A stretch of 64,000 nt of DNA. Origin: Spirometra erinaceieuropaei (lineage: Eukaryota; Platyhelminthes; Cestoda; Diphyllobothriidea; Diphyllobothriidae). Under the pieces are notes generated by a model. The model searched no databases. It was not told the origin of the DNA and saw nothing but the letters and a program-made list of their open reading frames with translations. Where the stretch lies: assembly GCA_902702965.1 (NCBI GenBank), contig CACRXP010001323.1, forward strand, positions 22,205 to 86,204, in the 5' to 3' direction. Position 1 is the stretch's first letter; every line of letters starts with the position of its first letter. Positions 35,276 through 46,425 of this stretch are shown one piece after another. Made by a program: the position numbers and the translations under genes.

Positions 35276-36340
35276 AGTATTGCTTATGTAATCTTTTCGC
35301 ATCGATATCATACCTTAGAAATTTGGTTAATACTTCACGTGATAGCACATCAATTCATTACCAAATACATTGAGGGACAGATCTCATCAGATGTTGGCCG
35401 AAATTCTGAAATGGATTTTTCGCTTTTGCGATTTTCAGGACCGTGCGATGTCCACAGATACAGTATCGCACATGCCCGTTTACTAATGCTCTTCCTAAAA
35501 TGCGCAACATAGGTCGTATCCATTTCAACATTTTGTGAACTGAAAATGGTGTCTTTCTAAAGGCAAAGAGGAATATATTATTGACTCTAAGCAGAAAGTA
35601 TGCATCATTTAGACTTAAATCGTTAGACGCCAATGCAACCGTTGATTTTGCTCAAAATTATTCAATAATTGGGAAACTTTTTAAAACCAAAAGACAACCT
35701 TTCTTTGGATATAAATGTGAAGACAATACGATTTTCTACCAGACGAGCAAAAAAAGTGTATTTTGTATATGTTTTCTAAAACAATATATTCGACTTTATA
35801 ATGCCGTCAAAAATCAATGCTGAAAACATATGCTACTTAACTACCCAATTTTACCGAGTGTGATTACTGCAGGAGATCGAAAAGATTGCATTCAAAAGCT
35901 TTTATCCCGGCAAGTGCGAAATATTATAGGATCATGCCGTATGATAATGAGTAGTACAACCCCACCTAAGCAATCCTTCCTAGTGGAAAACGCATTTCAG
36001 AGTGTCGGCCAACATTTCATGAAATCGCTCACTCACTTTTAGTACAAAAAAGGAATACGTCTGTATGCGTTCCATTTTAAATATATTTGAGTTTATAAGG
36101 GTACCGAAAAACAGCATGAAAATATATGCTTTTTAAGTAGTCCTTTTACCAGCATGGTTTTTCAAATGGCCGAAGGAAACTCACTCAAAAGCCGACATTC
36201 TCCTGTTGATGGAATATATTAGTATTATGATGGAAAATAAACTATATTACCAAATAACCTAAGCAATCCCTCCTAACTAAGAGCCCCTTTTGGAATTTTG
36301 ATTATTATTTTATGAGATACGTCAGCCCCTGTGGGCAGTG
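35276..36340. mobile_element. cluster of decayed fold-back elements, copy H
   Basis: A right-end relic (GTAATCTTTTCGCATCGAT, 35287), a left-end relic (GTTGGCCGAAATTCTGAAAT, 35392), a long right arm (35640-36030, ending AACATTTCATGAAATCG) and a further right arm (36060-36330). Order and orientation imply at least two overlapping insertions. Confidence 0.6.
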
Positions 36341-37147
36341 TGCACGCCAACATTTTCTAAAAATGGATGCGTCTAACACGAACATATTCTTCAATACAGA
36401 CTTGAAGCATTGCATATAAAAGTCTCGTCCTCTCCAATATTCTGCTAAGTTTAATGGTCATTTTAAACAGATTTTTCTGAAATAATCCAAATTCATAGAC
36501 TCATGTCATCTTAGCAGTTTTTGTCTGCGTTGAGCATGGGTGAGCATGCTCGAACGCTCGAAATTCAATTAGATGAATAAACAATGTGAGCAAAAGTAAG
36601 TAGTTTATTTTGTCGGCTTTATCGAATTCGACAACATTTGTCATTCTTCATATTTTCATTCGCCTCAGAGGAGATGCGAATGGAGTTCAAGGTGTGCCAT
36701 TTGTGTGCAGATGGTTTCGTTTTCAATAAGAGCATCTTTTATCGAACTTATTTCTTTATTTTCTTAACTGTACTGATTTAAAATCAAGACAGTTAATTTC
36801 TTGAGTTTTGATGAATTCTGAAGTAGTCAGCTACTTAAGATTGGATTAAAAGTGTCCTATCCACTTAAAAGCATATGCTGCAGTGTAAGAGTTACCAAAT
36901 GTTTGTTAATTTAAACGAAGCGTACAAAAGGAACTCAAAGTTGAATATGTTCTGCACGAGTGTCGACAATTTAAGACGTTTGACGTCGATATTTTTAAAG
37001 TTTAATGTTTAAAAATTTATTCTTTTTGAAACCAGACTCCCTGGTTTTTAGAGGAGTATAATTTTGTTAGTCAGTAGCTTTCCCTGTGTAACACAAAGTG
37101 AGACCCCTGCCCTTATTCTTTAGTTTATCAAAATGAACAAGATGAGG
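36341..37147. other. AT-rich, no recognised gene
   Basis: Low GC and no supported frame. Confidence 0.4.
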
Positions 37148-37960
37148 TTATTGGCTACATTTCAAACCCGTGTTATCACTGACCGCCTCCAAGTCTTGTA
37201 AAGGAAGTTCACTTTGTGCATATTGTACAAAGGACCCAGCTTTGCAATTCCTACAGCCAGGGTCCTTGCACCGGACCAGAAAACAAGATGCATAATGACG
37301 GCTGGCGAGTTGATTCATGGAGTTTTGAAGACAGGATAGTAAATGGAGTTGGTTTGACACCGGAAATATCGGTCTTGGTAAAGCTGATGTTCCCGAGATC
37401 TACTAACTGATAAAATTCTGGGATGCGCCAGAGATAGGCGTAGGCTTTGCGGGACGCAAATATGAGTCGTCCGGTTAAAAAATCTATCCCTTTTTAACCG
37501 AAAACATGGAACGTACATTGATGGCTACGGCAAATACAGTCAGATTTTAGTAAGAAAGTTCGTATAGGGTTGAAGAACAGATTTTGTATCATAGTGATTA
37601 CACATACCATTAATGCCACTAAGTGCGTCAAAGGTCACCTGAATATTCAGTCTGAGAAACGGAATATGCTTCTTACTTATTGTCGATTCGAACAATGAGT
37701 GGGGCTTCTTTAGGCGAACGGCCATCCGCATCCAATATTTTGCATCTGCGTTAGCTGATTTGCAAAGGAACTGTCTGATACGACATCCCGACAGGGCATT
37801 TTTCAATGTGCATCATCAAGTTAGGTCGCTTTTTGCGGACAAATACCGCATCACCGTGTATTGCGAATGTTCTGCGCCGACTTGGTATAGGGTGAGCTTT
37901 CCCATGCAATACGAAATGTGCTCCCATGCATTTGGGAGAAATTAATAATTCATCTTGCAC
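37148..37960 (-). other. unassigned frames, one with a Cys cluster
   Basis: Minus-strand frames cover this interval. One (37360-37148) contains RCKDPGCRNCKAG followed by SFVQYAQSELPLQDLEAVS. It looks protein-like and might be a zinc-binding piece of a decayed gene or DNA transposon. The other frames (37806-37540, 37960-37751) lack motifs. I cannot join them. Confidence 0.22.
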
Positions 37961-39368
37961 TCTAATTGAGACTATTTGGAAAAATACCGTTTAATCGCCA
38001 ACTTGCACATTGCCGTATTGCTGAAGTCAGTTTTTGACCAAAACTGATACATTACAGACAGAAACTGCCATTTCAAACTGACTGAGCATTGCATTCGTGA
38101 AAAGTGCATGACAGCTATGTCCTCTGGTGCGGTGAGACCGTGTCGGTTTCGTCAGTCTAGCTAACCAGCTGAAGGATCCCTTGTTGAGCATTTAGAGAGA
38201 TACCACTGTCATGAGTGCGTCCTGGTGTCCTTTCAGATCACGGCTTGTCTGACCTCCTGACTGACCTCAAGACCGCTCTCTAAAATTGGTCTCAGTGTGC
38301 ACGCAGTTACATGTTAGGATGCGTCGCCTTTTGTTGCTCATAAAGTCCTGTCACGAGTCCAACTGACTGCATGTCAGTAAATCATAGAACGAGGTCGACT
38401 AGGTTTCGTCTTTTAGCTGAACACCCTGCATTTTACGTCTACATGAACTCTCTCAAATTTATTTGAATTCAAATTAATTAAGTAAACAGTCGTGTAAGGT
38501 GTGAAGCTTAAAAACTTCGCTGGCACAAAACTAAATGAAGTATAGAACAGCGAAAGTTGAGCTCTTATTTCGTAGTGCTAGGGGTTAAAGTTAATGCTTG
38601 GGGTTAGGGCTAACGCCTAGTGTTAGGGGGTTAAGGGAAGGGGTTAATGTTCAACCCCCTAGTACCACCGTTTCCATATGACAGACGACTGGGGCTTGTC
38701 AAATGCAGGCGCGGCTACGAAATGAGATCCAATCCAACAAAATTTCAGATGTTAATTTTACGTACACCTTTACTTGTTAAATAGTAACGCTCCCCCTGCA
38801 TTACTTGTGTGTAATATATCTTGGTGATTGTTTGTCTTGAGCCATGAATAAAGAGGGAGAATTGTGCAAGCCTAAAAAAGCACAACATCCACTGAAATCC
38901 CTGGTTTGCCGACCCCTAAACTAGCCTTTTGATCATAATGTGGATGGCAGCGCAAATTAAATTCGACAATATCCTGAGAGGATTCAGCAGGTTTTTATTG
39001 CCTTGAGAACTTCAAGTACTGCCCTTTACGCAGAATGAGTCAAGTATACCACAGGTGATTCTGTAGCGGCATCGGGCATGAGTGCTTCGATAGGTTATTG
39101 CCGAATTCACGGGAGGAAATCCAGAAAATTTGAAAAAATTCTTCGGGGATTTGATCCAAGGCCATAAATCTAGCACGCATTTTACATGGAAAATTTCCTT
39201 TTTATGCAAACAATGGCATTTGGAGTTTTACAAGTCTCGTTAACTACTGATGTGTTCGAGAGACAAACTGATCCGATTAAAAACTACGGGATTCCGACAT
39301 GTTAACCGGCACCATTTGACAGTCCGACTAGATTTCACACTGAATTCCGACCTCGTGTTGCAACGGAT
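37961..39368. other. no gene; small telomere-like tract at 38578-38655
   Basis: 38578-38655 has GGGGTTAAAG, GGGGTTAGGGCTAA and GTTAGGGGGTTAAGGG, a short degenerate TTAGGG tract. The remainder is AT-rich without supported frames. Confidence 0.5.
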
Positions 39369-40139
39369 TTGATGCATCTTCATGGTAGCATTGCGGCTCC
39401 TATTTCCTTTTTTCGTCTTCCGACTATCTCTTCAAATCGCAGAAACCTGATCTACTGTCGGCGGGCCAGATCGTGTGTGGCACTCGTAGACTGGATGGTT
39501 AGCTTTGTCAGTTACTGTGCCCAATCCTCTTGGCTCTGTCTGGCCACGGGGTACATTTGGGTATGTGTGACAGATGTTATCATTGTAAACCAATTCCCGC
39601 GCATTTCAACGTCCGGGGCCAACCTGGTGGACATCGTCTAAGCAATTATCGAATTGTCATGGGTCACGTTAAGCCATTTTAGTCCTCTAAACCCGTATCG
39701 TGAAAATTTTAGCAAAATAATATGAAATAAATCGCAACAAAAACCGCGATAAGCAATTGTTGTTCAGGTGCATTTTAAAATTAGACAGAACACTTTTGAA
39801 GTCAGTTCTTTAGAAGTAAACTTGGGTCAAATGGAAGCTGATGACACCAGCAACCCGAATTACATTAAATTGCAAACCTAAAATACACTTAAACATGAGG
39901 TGAGCATTAAAATACATAAAAATACCATAAATACTAACATTCATGCTTTACATTTCTTCTGCTTTCCTAAGTTCGTCTGCCAGACACCAAGCCTACAGCG
40001 TTACGCTTTCCATTGGCAACCAGTCAGATACGGCGGAACACCCACCATTCTAACTGGAAGTATTGCACATTAACACACACTCTCATTTTATATTTCACCC
40101 TTACTGCGAATTTACACGGTTACTTTTAATACAATAGAT
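39369..40139. other. unassigned 90-codon frame and AT-rich DNA
   Basis: A + frame at 39369-39641 starts TTG then ATG and has a mildly hydrophobic centre. There are no motifs or splice support. Confidence 0.2.
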
Positions 40140-40165
40140 TTTGTTGGTTTCTGATACTTTTTCTT

Positions 40166-40960
40166 ATGACCCCCGCATATGTGTGTTCGTTGTTATGCTT
40201 GCCATCTATGTTCGTTATTTCCGCAGACTATAAACGACGCAGGTGCGTACATATCCAAATATGGGTCAAACTGAACGTCGTTCGCCGTTACAAGGCAGCT
40301 GATGCTCCGACAACATTCAAATATCAAATGTGGCCACTCGCAGCCTATTCTATAGCTGTACGAAATCAACATCCACCAGCGCCCATAGTGGACAGGATAT
40401 TTTTGACCCCAAAACTATTTACCAAATGTGCTAACCTTCATAACAGCTTGGCTTGTTCTATCCATTGTGTTATTACTGTACCCTTAAATATACGTTTTGT
40501 TGTTTGAATTAACCTACCGGTTCGCGAACGCTTAACTATGCAGAGGCCCAAGGCAAATTAAACGTGCAGCCGACATAGAGGAGTTTACTTTGGGTTTCTC
40601 CCGTATCCGAAGGACGTTGACAGCGACCAACAGGTGCTTTGATCCAGCTTTTGTATTTCATCCTATTCTATTATATAAACAAGGCGTTCTTCAAGGGTAT
40701 AACGAAGCCTTCCAAAGCTACGATGAACCGCTTAGCATTCTCAAGGCCTATAGAATGTGGACGTTTGGTTTAGATTCCGTGTCAAGACCCTTATAAAGGA
40801 TTTTGGTAGACAAGGCGTAAGCGCAGCTCCTATCACAGCGAAAGTCAATTCTGCAGAACTGACATGCCAAGGTTTTTTTCTGACCAGGTTACGAGCCACA
40901 TTGAAGAGCGAAAGGGTGGCAACTACCAGCGGAAATAAAAAAGCAAGGAAGCGGCGCTGA
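40166..40960 (+). other. possible multi-exon gene fragment
   Basis: A strong acceptor-like site (CTATGTTCGTTATTTCCGCAG, ending at 40226) leads into an open frame to 40505 (YKRRRCVHIQIWVKLNVVRRY...). At 40579-40633 a short frame, GVYFGFLPYPKDVDSDQQ, is bracketed by CATAG and CAG|GTGCTT. A basic frame ending NKKARKRR stops at 40958. These could be exons of one unknown gene. No homology is recognised and joins are unproven. Confidence 0.25.
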
Positions 40961-41419
40961 AAAAAATTTTAAAATGGGAGGTGGATGCAGAATTCAAGTC
41001 AAGAGACAGTTTCTTAGGCCGAGGGCAGTCATAATGATGGTCTGATTAATATAAAGATGCGAATTTGAGGGCTGCAACCATCATTATTTGCTGTTGTCTA
41101 GAAATCGATTACATTAACTGTGTAAGTCTCTTCAGCAAGCTAGATAACCTCAGATTAATAGCGTTTAGGCAGAAGTCACACACTTAAATTGATAGGCATC
41201 TGGATGACTGATGAAATAAGGAGCAGTGAAGTCAGTACTGGAAAGTACCAATTACTCCATTATGACAGACTTCAACGTGGAAGCATAGGAAAAGACGATA
41301 TATCTGAGGGAATTTCCTCAAACCTCTTCGTGAATGATAAGAATCAGGTGACTGTAAACTCTTGATTTTATGATCTTGATATTGTCCTCCCAGTTCGAAT
41401 GAAAATTCATTTGCGGAAC
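40961..41419. other. no recognised gene
   Basis: Featureless AT-rich stretch up to the TA flank of the next fold-back element. Confidence 0.4.
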
Positions 41420-41421
41420 TA

Positions 41422-42414
41422 CAGATGATGTGCTAACTCATGAAATGTCAACCAAAATTTCGAAATGCGTTCTCCTTTCGAAAAGATAAATTAAGTAGTG
41501 CTGTAAAACTAATCATTATGCAGCATAAATCTATAATGATCCAGTTACCTCAGGGTGTCTGCTTTCGAAAGAACTTATTTTTGGCTGTATGCAAGATCTG
41601 TACTCTGCAAAAAATGATTACTTAAGTAGCATGTAATTTTCTAATTGATTTTTGATGTCCTTGAATATTCGATTATATTTCATGGAAAACATGCATAAAA
41701 ATATTCATTCTTTTACTTATTCGGTAGAACATCACGTCTTCTTTTAATTTCATACTCAAAAGAAAGTATAATTCGGTTTTAAAAAACTTTTCTAATTCCC
41801 GAATAATTTTGAACCCGACCCGCTCTTAGACTTGCATTCAGGAATTCTAAACTACGAGGTGTATATTTTCCGTGTACAGAAAACCATGCATTTTTCTACG
41901 GTGTTAAGAGGAGACCATATGAGGTTCATAAAATTAAGCAGTGGATTTGGGCAATATTGCTAACTTTACAAGCCACATTCGTAAATGCAGGTACATGACG
42001 TTTCATGAACGGCCATTTAACGGTATTAAAAAATCTCACAATAAGAAAATTTTTTAAAACCGAATTATACTCTTCTTTTGAGTATGAAATTGGAAGAGGA
42101 CGTGATTTTCTATCGAATAAGTAAAATGATGAATATATGTATGCATGTTTTCCATGAAATATAATTGAATTTTTAAGGGCATCGAAAATCAATGAGAAAA
42201 TTGCATACTACTTAAGTAGTCAGTCTTGCAGAGTATAGATCTTGCATGCAGCCAAAAATAAGTTCTTTCGAAAGCCGACACCCTGAGGTAACTGTATCAT
42301 TATAGATTTATGCTGCATCCTGATTAGTTTTACAACACTGCTTCATTTAGCTTTTCGAAACGAGAACGCATTTCGAAATTTTGGTTGACATTTCATGAGT
42401 TAGCATACCTACTG
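41422..42414. mobile_element. fold-back element, copy I (best-preserved, TA-flanked)
   Basis: At 993 bp with TA on each side (41420-41421, 42415-42416), this is the model copy. The left arm is 41422 to about 41796 and the right arm about 42046-42414, pairing through AACTCATGAAATGTCAACC, GTTACCTCAGGGTGTC, TTTCATGGAAAACATGCATA and others. The unique loop (about 41797-42045) includes GAATAATTTTGAACCCGACC and CATGAACGGCCATTTAACGG. No protein is encoded. TA flanks and CAG...CTG ends are Tc1/mariner-like. Confidence 0.9.
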
Positions 42415-42880
42415 TAGTACGTTCATTAAAACTCGTATGCCAACTAGATAATGCACCACCATCATTGTCCTTAATCCTTGCATAATATTCAGGAAGCATT
42501 CCATAGTAAACGCCAAAACACCATTATTCGATCAAATTCGAGGCCTGTTTTACGTGCATTGGTAGAGTTCGGAACGAAGACGACTGAACGTCAACGATCC
42601 ACCTGCTTTGGTCTTGTTTTCGGTAAAGAAGAGGGAATCATGCGGAGAATAAACTCATAGCACCACTTGGTTTTAGGGATCATATCGCACTCGCCTGCGT
42701 GTGATCTCTCGTGTTCTCTCCACAGACACAAATCTTGGAGCAAAACGGATCCTGAAAGGCCATTTAAACATATAGCGACGTGAAGCTTCAGGGTAAACCT
42801 AGTCAAATGACAACACCGATTCCGGAGATTGCTGTCAGCTTCTTCAGTTTGTCATATGGTGTCTAAATGATGTCCATTGT
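42415..42880. other. no recognised gene
   Basis: Two opposing short frames (42478-42660 +, 42806-42591 -) without motifs. Confidence 0.35.
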
Positions 42881-42889
42881 CCATGAAAA

Positions 42890-43450
42890 TAATAAGAACT
42901 CAGTTGGTCGATGCGGCAATGAAAAATGCATGATGACAATACAGACGTTCTGGGAAAAGTACGCACATCTCCAAGAACCAACATCGCTTCCCAGATATAA
43001 GAAGGGGCTCAGTGGATGTAGTAAGCAAATACGAATTGCAGAACTTCTCTCGAGCGACGACTGACAGCGCAGAACGTTGCGTGCCACCAAGGAAATTTCG
43101 CGCACACATTCGCAGTAGATGAAAGCACAGGAACGAGATTGCAGGTTTCGAGGATAACATCGGAGACGTATCATCTCAAGAATCATAGAAAATACAACTA
43201 CTATTCCATTTTATTCAAACGAGGTGTTCGACGAACTATCGCGAGGACTGGGTGAGAGTTACTAGTGTTCTTTCTCAAAACTCTTTTTTCTTTATATTAA
43301 TGACAACCGTCAGTAATCTGATTGCAGTAGGATCATGTTTACAGAGGACGTCAAGCTCTACGAGGTCAGATGGACAGGATACCAAGAAAACCCTTCAGAA
43401 AATCTTCGCAGTCTGCAGACGTGGTCCTAGCGACGGCTTCTGATTTTCAG
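42890..43450 (+). pseudogene. CR1/Jockey-like LINE fragment
   Basis: Plus-strand pieces in order: a linker piece FWEKYAHLQEPTSLPRYKKG, similar to LWKKYASFQQPEHFADFKKQ of the LINE at 54.7 kb, then after decay an RT motif C region LYINDNRQ...IMFTEDVKLYEV (about 43290-43370), where the FADD box reads FTED. The RT core between them is missing. It is dead. Confidence 0.55.
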
Positions 43451-43479
43451 TACGTGAAAGTGTGAAGTCCCCATCCGTG

Positions 43480-44375
43480 TTCAACAAACTGCCATCCGAA
43501 AGTCAACATAAGGCATGTTATTCGAAGACCGCCCATGTTTCGATAGAGTACCCTCTGAAGTAGCTTGAATAAAAATAAATCTTGAAGAAGAAGATACGAT
43601 CGCTGCGACAAGAGCTTTATTGGCCTGACGTTTCGGATTCCTGCCGAACCAATCATCAGAGGCAAATGCAGATACGGGTGGTTCATGCATAAGAAACTGC
43701 AGTGTTTATAGGATGCAGTAGCCATGCTATCGCATACCTATGAATATTCACGGTTCCCCCTTCATCCGGGATCGTTGCACATGGTGTGATGGCCGATATT
43801 CGCATCGTTATTTGCTGCAATTTCATCGTGTGCGTTGGATGTCGGTGTGGTGGTTGCTCGACCATCTGACGCACCGACGATGGCGTTGGGAAAAGCGTTT
43901 ACCTGTGCGTTCCGCGCGTGACCATTTACTCCGCGTAGACGAAGTCTCAGCATCAAGTATCGAACAGGGAGATCATTGCACTTGTTAATGCACTGGGGGC
44001 CATTTACCAATGATTCAAGCAGCTTCCGGTTCACGCGGTTGTCACCTCTTGCGAGAATTTCGGCCTCGTCAAATTTGAATATGTGGTTAAATCTCGTTGA
44101 ATGAGCCACAACTTGAGAACTAGCGTCATTTTTGCCTTCGCTGCAGCGTGTTAGGCAATTCGCGTTCGGAGCTGTCTTCCGGTTTCTCCAACGTAGTTGC
44201 TTTGTCCGCAACCTCACCAGACCCAAAAAACGACTGCAGACGTTTCTTTCGGTTTCATTAATTGATGCCTGATGATTGCCTGCGGTCTGTGTGCAACTCC
44301 AATCCCAAGTGATGCGAGAAGGCGGCCGACAGCTTCCGAAAGGTTGTTGGCATACGGAAGCGCTCGGCAAAATTT
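43480..44375 (-). pseudogene. Penelope-like element GIY-YIG C-terminal region
   Basis: A 202-codon minus frame (44370-43762) carries PLE features: an upstream PSASVCQQPFGSC segment, NDASSQVVAHSTR, FKFDEAEILARGDNR, LLESLVNGPQCINKCND, then a tail with VGASDGRATTTPTSNAHDEI. The GIY and YVG parts are damaged (RLRTKQLRWRNR where G-Y-x-G-x-T-G is expected). A hammerhead motif lies about 100 nt beyond the stop. The RT domain is absent, so this is a 5'-truncated copy. Confidence 0.75.
43620..43666 (-). ncRNA. hammerhead ribozyme motif, PLE 3' region
   Basis: The minus strand reads UUUGCCU-CUGAUGA-U-UGGUUC-GGCAG-GAAUCC-GAAA-CGUC-AGGCCAA. The invariant core (CUGAUGA, GAAA, and GUC before the cleavage point, after complement of 43627) is intact. 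Stem I pairs GCCU with AGGC, plus UU/AA beyond one mismatch. Stem II pairs GGUUC with GAAUC (one wobble), with a U-C mismatch next to the core and one extra U. Stem III is the self-complementary ACGU, too short for a monomer, so activity may need dimers. PLEs are known to carry such motifs in their terminal repeats. Confidence 0.65.
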
Positions 44376-44803
44376 GGCGTCCGTGCAGTTAGGCCTTGTG
44401 TGGTGAGGTACCGGACTGATTTACCTTTGACAATTTAGTCCCATTTTCTTTGACCGGGTTGTTTGTTTGAATGTGACGAAAAACGACACACCTGTACAGC
44501 CCGCCTTGCTAGCGTGCTCCGCTGTCGTGCACTATTGTCAGGTTTCTTAACGTTCAAAATCTCTATATTATTCCCTGTTCAGTTTTACTTGATGCATTTA
44601 AGGCTAGGGACTCGTGAGATATAACTCGTTAGTTCGTGATAACATTACTATTTACGTCATCGGAGATCCCAACGTTAACGCAGACTTTATACCTTTCTAT
44701 GTCATACTGAATAACATTAAACGTACTACTTGTTTATGAATTTCTATTCCATTTCCATTTACTTTCCTCACGAATTCTGATATTTTACCATCGCTGTCTT
44801 ATT
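44376..44803. other. possible 5' LTR/leader of the plus-strand Gypsy
   Basis: No gene; AT-rich DNA directly before gag. No matching 3' LTR can be shown past 50080, so LTR boundaries are not called. Confidence 0.3.
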
Positions 44804-45601
44804 ATGTCTCACTTCAACCAACAACTTGATGCCCCCGCCCAGTCCCTTCATGCCATCAATTTTAATTTGCCTGAATTCTGGCAACACGCTCCAAAACTTT
44901 ATTTCCTCCGCATCGAATCAGTCTTTGATTCTGCTAAAGTTACCAAGGAGCTGGCGAAATACCACAAATGTGTGGAGGTTCTCCCCGCTAGTGTTATCTT
45001 TCAAGTTTGGTCCTTGCTAGCTAATCCTCCTGCTGATGCTCCCTATACCATGTTAAAGGCAGAAATTCTTCGACCTAATTCCGTGTCCGACCGACAGCCG
45101 TATCACCAGTTACTTAAGAAGGAGTCACTAGATGACCGGAAGCCTTCAGAGCTACGTCGAATGCGTTCTCTCCTTGTAGACATGCAGGTTGATGATAAAT
45201 TCGTCAATGAGATGTTCCTAGAGCGTCTGCCCGCAGATGTCCAAACGATCCTGACGTCCGGCTCTCAATATTTTACGGTCTCACGGTTGGCTGAGATGGC
45301 GGATCGAATGATTGAGGTGAAGCGGTTCCAGTCACCTTCCGTTGCCCAGATCTCACCCTCATCGTCAGTGAATGAACATTTAAAGAAACAGGTGTCGGCC
45401 ATGGCGGATGAGATGGCCTCCCTTACAATACAGTTCACCCACCTTACTTCCAGTCGCTCACGCAGCCGTCGTCGTTCTCGTTTGCGACCTCAGACTGCCG
45501 ATGCTTGTTGTTATCACACTAATTTCGGCGTAAAGGCCCGTTGCTATTCCTCGTCCTGCTTTTTTAAGCCGAAGCAGGCAAACCAGCCAGCCAGAGAATA
45601 G
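44804..45601 (+). CDS. gag: Ty3/Gypsy Gag
   Basis: An unbroken 265-codon frame starting at ATG 44804. The N-terminal half resembles the capsid-like part of flatworm Gypsy Gag: FWQHAPKLYFLRIESVF, then LLKKESLDDRKPSELRRMR and FLERLPADVQTIL. A basic Arg/Ser stretch (SRSRSRRRSRLRP) is followed by CCYHTNFGVKARCYSSSC, a degenerate Cys/His nucleic-acid-binding knuckle. It would package element RNA in cytoplasmic particles. Directly downstream are protease and RT remnants, so although gag is open the element is dead. Confidence 0.75.
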   Translation: MSHFNQQLDAPAQSLHAINFNLPEFWQHAPKLYFLRIESVFDSAKVTKELAKYHKCVEVLPASVIFQVWSLLANPPADAPYTMLKAEILRPNSVSDRQPYHQLLKKESLDDRKPSELRRMRSLLVDMQVDDKFVNEMFLERLPADVQTILTSGSQYFTVSRLAEMADRMIEVKRFQSPSVAQISPSSSVNEHLKKQVSAMADEMASLTIQFTHLTSSRSRSRRRSRLRPQTADACCYHTNFGVKARCYSSSCFFKPKQANQPARE

Positions 45602-46100
45602 ATGCAACCGTTTTCTCTGGCTCTTCCGGCTCTGGTCGCACCTTCTATGTTTGCGACACTGCGACTCGCAGACGTTTCCTGGTGGACACTGAACCCAAAT
45701 CAGCGTCGTTCCTCCAACTGCAGCTGATCGTCGTTTCCCTAGCCCTGGTCTTCGCCTCCAAACTGCCAACTGTTCCTCCATTCCCACATTTGGCAGTCTG
45801 TCCCTTACTCTGAACATTGGCCTTCGTCGCTCATTCACTTGGATCTTTGTCATTGCTGATGTCCCTCATGCAATCTTCGGCTCGGACCTTCTTGCCGAGT
45901 TCGATCTCCTTGTCGACTGCCGACGTGCCCGTCTCCTCGACAGCACAACCGGTCTGTTTGTTCGTGGACTGCCTCCCTTTATTGCCCCCATCAACTTATC
46001 TGTCTTGGATACGGATATTGCTAGCCCCTATCAGCAACTACTTCTTAGTCAACCCAACATAATTAACCCCCCAGTTTTTCAGTGGTGAGGTTCAGCATGA
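45602..46100 (+). pseudogene. Gypsy aspartic protease, broken
   Basis: FYVCDTATRRRFLVDTEP stands where the family has an LVDTGA-type active site. Gly after DT is Glu, which would abolish the catalytic D-T/S-G triad. A frameshift follows at about 45755. The C-terminal half continues in another frame (TFGSLSLTLNIGLRR, IFVIADVPHAIFGSDLLAEF, LLVDCRRARLLD). It lies between gag and RT, as expected. Confidence 0.72.
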
Positions 46101-46394
46101 TGTTGTGCACCACATCTGCACCTCAGGTCCTACCGTGTTTGCTCGACCGGGACGACTAGCACCGGAGCGTTTCCAGGCCGCGAAGGCGGAGTTTGAACAC
46201 ATGCTGCAACTGGGAATAATTCGACCGTCCGAGAGCCCTTGGGCGTGCCCACTGCACATGGTGCTCAAGGCAACATCAGGCGACTGACGACCCTGTGACG
46301 ACTATCGAGCCCTCAACAGCGCTACGATTCTTGATCGATAGCCCGTGCCTCATCTTCAGAACATTGTTGCAGCTCTTTTCGGCAAAGCGGTTTT
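46101..46394 (+). pseudogene. Gypsy RT N-terminal part, before a LINE insertion
   Basis: RT fingers: TVFARPGRLAPERFQAAKAEF, MLQLGIIRPSESPWACPLHM, then CDDYRALN and PVPHLQNIVAALFGKAVF. Two nonsense codons occur (after LKATSGD and after ATILDR). The frame is cut at 46394 by an inserted LINE end and resumes at about 46980 with VFSKIDL. Confidence 0.8.

Positions 46395-46425
<31 letters not shown>

Noticed and set aside
41926..42192. 88-codon minus frame (and 4101-4361 and 41440-41625) inside fold-back elements
   Set aside because: Frames fall in palindromic arms and are not kept between copies, so they are not transposase remnants.
44250..44300. CTGATGA-containing tract that could be a hammerhead core
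   Set aside because: No GAAA at the right spacing and no stem I partner; it lies in PLE coding sequence.
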